Positions 32,405-34,409 of a stretch of DNA of 34,409 nucleotides are shown here, one piece after another (position 1 is the first letter of the stretch; every line of letters starts with the position of its first letter). The notes under the pieces are model-generated. The model saw only the letters and a program-made list of their open reading frames with translations. It was not told the DNA's origin and made no database searches. The DNA is from Flavimaricola marinus (GTDB lineage Bacteria > Pseudomonadota > Alphaproteobacteria > Rhodobacterales > Rhodobacteraceae): assembly GCF_900184895.1 (NCBI RefSeq), contig NZ_FXZK01000019.1, positions 1 through 34,409 of the forward strand. Reading direction: 5' to 3'. Both the position numbers and the translations under genes were made by a program.

Positions 32405-32595
32405 TCCAATTGTCACTTTAAAGCCGACATTGGCGCAATCGCAGCGAATTCATACTTTGTCCGCATCTTACCAGTTCGTCCACTGTGCAGCGAACGGCGC
32501 GATTTCCCGAAGCGGCCACTCGTGACCAGCGCGGTGAAAGAGGAAAAAGAGCCCTACTTACCAACATGCTGCGGAGCGTCGAATGGCTGCTTACT
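32405..32595. other. Intergenic region carrying dispersed repeat copy B
   Basis: The stretch holds the motif AAAGCCGACATTGGC (32420-32434), the 39-bp repeat at 32460-32498 and AAGCGGCCACTCGTG (32510-32524). No gene is seen. Confidence 0.5.
32460..32498 (+). repeat. Dispersed repeat, copy B
   Basis: Matches the minus strand of 12665-12703 at 35 of 39 positions, about 20 kb away. Both copies are intergenic. Confidence 0.6.
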
Positions 32596-33801
32596 TCAAC
32601 TGAACCGATTGCGCCAAGCCTCACAACGTTGCGCATCCCGCGTATCATAGGCCTCTAAGGCATCAGCAGGGCTGAGAACAAACTGCTCTTCACTGTCTTC
32701 ACCAAGGGCTGTCAGGCGCATTGAATACCATGCGGTGACACCTCCGCGCGGCGGGGCATCGAATGTTGGGAATTCAGGATCACCGCCCGCATCGCTTAAC
32801 CACGCATTGGCGAGAGACGCATTCAGCACCATTGCACGGGCAAGACTGATCGCATCGGCAGACCCATCTGCCAAGACTCTTGTCGCTTGATCCCTCGTCT
32901 CAAACCCGCCCGTCAGCATGATCGGAATGGACGTAATCTTCTTTGCCTGCCTGGCGAAGTCGATGAAGTAGGGGTCGGAAGAGGACGTGCCTTCTGAGCT
33001 TGATGCAGCGCCAGGGAAATAGGTGCCTCCGCTAATATCGATTAGGTCCACCGATGTTTCATCGAGCAATTGAACGATCTGCAACGCGTCGTCCGTCGTC
33101 AAGCCGCCTTCAAGCTTGTCGGTCGAGTTGATCTTGATGCCAATCGGAAAAGCTGGTCCTACGGCATGCCGAACGGCATCGATAACCTCGCCAATAACGC
33201 GAAAACGTCTTTGGACCGTGCCGCCATAAGTATCTGTCCGATGGTTGAACAGTGGTGATAGAAACTGGCTGAACAGAAACCCGTGACCGGCATGAATCTG
33301 AACGCCGCCAAATCCAGCTTTCTGTGCGAGGCTCGCCGCTTGTGCGTAGGTGTGGGGCAGGTCGTGAATGTCTTCCAATGACATGCCGTCACAGCGAAGT
33401 CCTTCGACATCAAGGGGAGAGGGCCCTTTCGGGTCGCTGATCGGCCCGTGCGCCAATGCTCCTGCGTGACCGAGCTGTGGCCAGATATTTGAACCGTTGG
33501 CCGATCCGCGCCTCGCCAATGCTTTCAGTGCAGTCAGGTCTGCGTCTGGCACCAGCACGAGATTGCCGGGTTTTTCCGGATAGTGTGGATTTGTCTGCAC
33601 CTCACCGATCAGCGATAGCGCTGCACCTCCTTCGGCCCATCGCTCATACAATCGCATTTGCACCTCGGTGGGATTGCCCGCGCCATCACCAAGGGAGTCG
33701 GACATGGCAGACTTCACAAGACGGTTCTTCAACCGCACACCACAGGGCAGGTCCAGAGGTTGACCAAGCAGGTTCTTCGCATCGTTGCCAATCTTATTCA
33801 T
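32596..33801 (-). CDS. NADH:flavin oxidoreductase, Old Yellow Enzyme family
   Basis: A 401-residue FMN-dependent ene-reductase-type TIM barrel. Visible family motifs are PCGVRLKNRLVKSAMSDSLG near the N-terminus, QLGHAG (109-114), GVQIHAGHGFLFSQFLSPLFNHRTDTYGG (substrate-binding His170/His173 and FMN contacts) and ADAISLARAMV near the end. The ATG at 33801 has GGAG seven bases upstream; one two codons earlier is too close to it. The ArsR-type regulator just upstream shares an operator-like motif with its promoter. Such enzymes reduce activated double bonds and are often induced by electrophiles. Confidence 0.93.
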   Translation of the reverse strand: MNKIGNDAKNLLGQPLDLPCGVRLKNRLVKSAMSDSLGDGAGNPTEVQMRLYERWAEGGAALSLIGEVQTNPHYPEKPGNLVLVPDADLTALKALARRGSANGSNIWPQLGHAGALAHGPISDPKGPSPLDVEGLRCDGMSLEDIHDLPHTYAQAASLAQKAGFGGVQIHAGHGFLFSQFLSPLFNHRTDTYGGTVQRRFRVIGEVIDAVRHAVGPAFPIGIKINSTDKLEGGLTTDDALQIVQLLDETSVDLIDISGGTYFPGAASSSEGTSSSDPYFIDFARQAKKITSIPIMLTGGFETRDQATRVLADGSADAISLARAMVLNASLANAWLSDAGGDPEFPTFDAPPRGGVTAWYSMRLTALGEDSEEQFVLSPADALEAYDTRDAQRCEAWRNRFS

Positions 33802-33817
33802 GTCCATTCTCCATCGG

Positions 33818-33834
33818 AATATTTCGATATATCG
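33818..33834. promoter_or_regulatory. AT-rich operator-like motif before the Old Yellow Enzyme gene
   Basis: AATATTTCGATATATCG contains the palindrome CGATATATCG and the sequence ATATTTCGAT, which is repeated on the opposite strand ahead of the ArsR-type gene. Confidence 0.55.
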
Positions 33835-33881
33835 TTTCAATTTGACAAGGCTCAACCGGGATCGGTTTCCTTACCTGCAAG

Positions 33882-34190
33882 CTACATTTTTAGAAGTTCG
33901 TCTTTGACTGCCGTAAGGAACGCTTGAATGTTCTCTTCGTCGCGCCGGTAGAACGTCCACTGGCCGTGGCGTTCTGCCTTCACAAATCCCGCTTGTTTTA
34001 GCAATCCCATGTAGTTCGAGATTGTGGACTGAGACAGTTTCGCCTTCTCCTGAATGTATGCAACACAAACACCTTCAAGATCTTCGTGTCCCGGTAGCGC
34101 GGGAGGAAAGTTGGAGCGGTCCTTAAGCCATTCCAGAATTCTGCGGCGCATCGGATTATTCAGCGCTGAGATTGATCTTTCAATGTCCAT
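33882..34190 (-). CDS. ArsR-type winged-helix transcriptional regulator
   Basis: A 102-residue regulator. The start MDIERSISALNNPMRRRILEWL is the usual ArsR opening, the recognition region is EKAKLSQSTISNYMGLLKQAGFV (~48-70), and the wing is AERHGQWTFYRRDE. Only one cysteine (Cys42) is present, so a metal thiolate sensor is unlikely. The ATG at 34190 is chosen over an upstream ATG at 34262 because the family starts there and the operator motif lies directly before it. It transcribes towards the Old Yellow Enzyme gene, 80 bp away, and probably represses both. Confidence 0.9.
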   Translation of the reverse strand: MDIERSISALNNPMRRRILEWLKDRSNFPPALPGHEDLEGVCVAYIQEKAKLSQSTISNYMGLLKQAGFVKAERHGQWTFYRRDEENIQAFLTAVKDELLKM

Positions 34191-34192
34191 AA

Positions 34193-34210
34193 ATCGAAAT
34201 ATCTCGATAT
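34193..34210. promoter_or_regulatory. AT-rich operator-like motif before the ArsR-type gene
   Basis: ATCGAAATATCTCGATAT contains the complement of ATATTTCGAT found at 33819-33828 and the short palindrome ATATC-GA-GATAT on the minus strand. Binding here would block its own gene. Confidence 0.55.
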
Positions 34211-34289
34211 ACCAAGCGATGTCAAGACAGCTTTTAGTTCGCCAAAGCAGGCATTGGTTCACTTACAGCGAAAGATCGCAAAGTCCGGA

Positions 34290-34409
34290 TACTGTTGAAA
34301 AAGTGGGGGTTTTGGTGAGCTTGATGCTGAGCGAGAAGCTGGCCAGCCTCGTTGCCCTTCACGCTGGCGATGCTTCTGGGACCAATTTCGCCAGTTTCCG
34401 GAGGTTTTG
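34290..34409 (-). mobile_element. End of an insertion sequence (cut by window edge)
   Basis: From about 34290 (ACTGTTGAAAAAGT) the sequence has the look of an IS end, followed by a short untranslated stretch and a transposase C-terminus on the minus strand. The terminal repeat boundary is approximate because the other end is outside the window. Confidence 0.5.
34359..34409 (-). CDS. Transposase C-terminus, partial
   Basis: The last 16 codons read QNLRKLAKLVPEASPA then TGA. The Gln-Asn-Leu-Arg-Lys-Leu-Ala ending is typical of DDE transposases of the IS5/IS1182 kind. Only this tail is inside the window, so the family is tentative. Confidence 0.55.
   Translation of the reverse strand, partial: QNLRKLAKLVPEASPA

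Overview
The window looks like part of a plasmid from a marine alphaproteobacterium of the Rhodobacteraceae (Roseobacter group). The evidence is a complete repABC replication/partition operon with its antisense RNA, ArdC, DUF3768 and long-ParB accessory genes of the kind common on Rhodobacteraceae plasmids, remnants of a VirB conjugation locus, and short dispersed repeats in the intergenic spaces. No rRNA, tRNA or CRISPR array was seen. The assignment rests on family recognition, not on a search.

Layout, left to right. (1) 1-300: C-terminal end of a probable site-specific recombinase. (2) 294-4314: repA-repB-repC with upstream palindromes, a DnaA box, a minus-strand counter-transcribed RNA between repB and repC (promoter and terminator both visible), a candidate attenuator, and two identical 16-bp palindromes just after repC that look like parS. 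(3) 4309-5620: a minus-strand Fic AMP-transferase-like gene with a helix-turn-helix tail and 13-bp-periodic repeats at its promoter. (4) 5804-11526: an accessory block (unknown gene, ArdC-type antirestriction protein, small protein, DUF3768 protein, 660-aa ParB-like protein, two unknown proteins) whose wider gaps each hold a strong hairpin. (5) 11583-12492: a PrlF/YhaV toxin-antitoxin pair.

(6) 13043-25779: the main cargo, a twelve-gene co-directional operon with mostly overlapping genes. It encodes an SDR dehydrogenase, an enolase-superfamily sugar-acid dehydratase, a CUT1 ABC sugar importer (ATPase, binding protein, two permeases), a GntR regulator, an SMP-30 lactonase, an APH-fold kinase, an enolase paralogue with altered active-site residues, a fumarylacetoacetate-hydrolase-family enzyme, a second SDR and an aldose-1-epimerase-like protein. 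Read together this is an oxidative, non-phosphorylating sugar pathway: import, mutarotation, oxidation to lactone, hydrolysis, dehydration to 2-keto-3-deoxy acid, C4 oxidation, hydrolytic cleavage to pyruvate plus a hydroxy acid. The unexpected part is the kinase plus enolase-like pair, which may act on the released hydroxy acid (glycerate if the sugar is a hexose). A 30-bp perfect palindrome ahead of the operon is the probable GntR operator.

(7) 25965-26951: a fatty acid hydroxylase/sterol desaturase family membrane protein. (8) 26952-29500: degraded sequence and a broken T4SS start (virB1-like lytic transglycosylase, virB2 cut off after its first membrane segment). (9) 29522-30548: a small XRE regulator with an upstream inverted repeat, a small unknown ORF, and a repeat. 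(10) 30549-32404: a minus-strand ECF41 sigma factor operon (membrane protein, CMD/AhpD-like protein, sigma factor) with a near-ideal ECF41 promoter. (11) 32596-34210: an Old Yellow Enzyme family oxidoreductase and an ArsR-type regulator sharing an operator-like motif. (12) 34290-34409: the edge of an insertion sequence with the C-terminus of its transposase.
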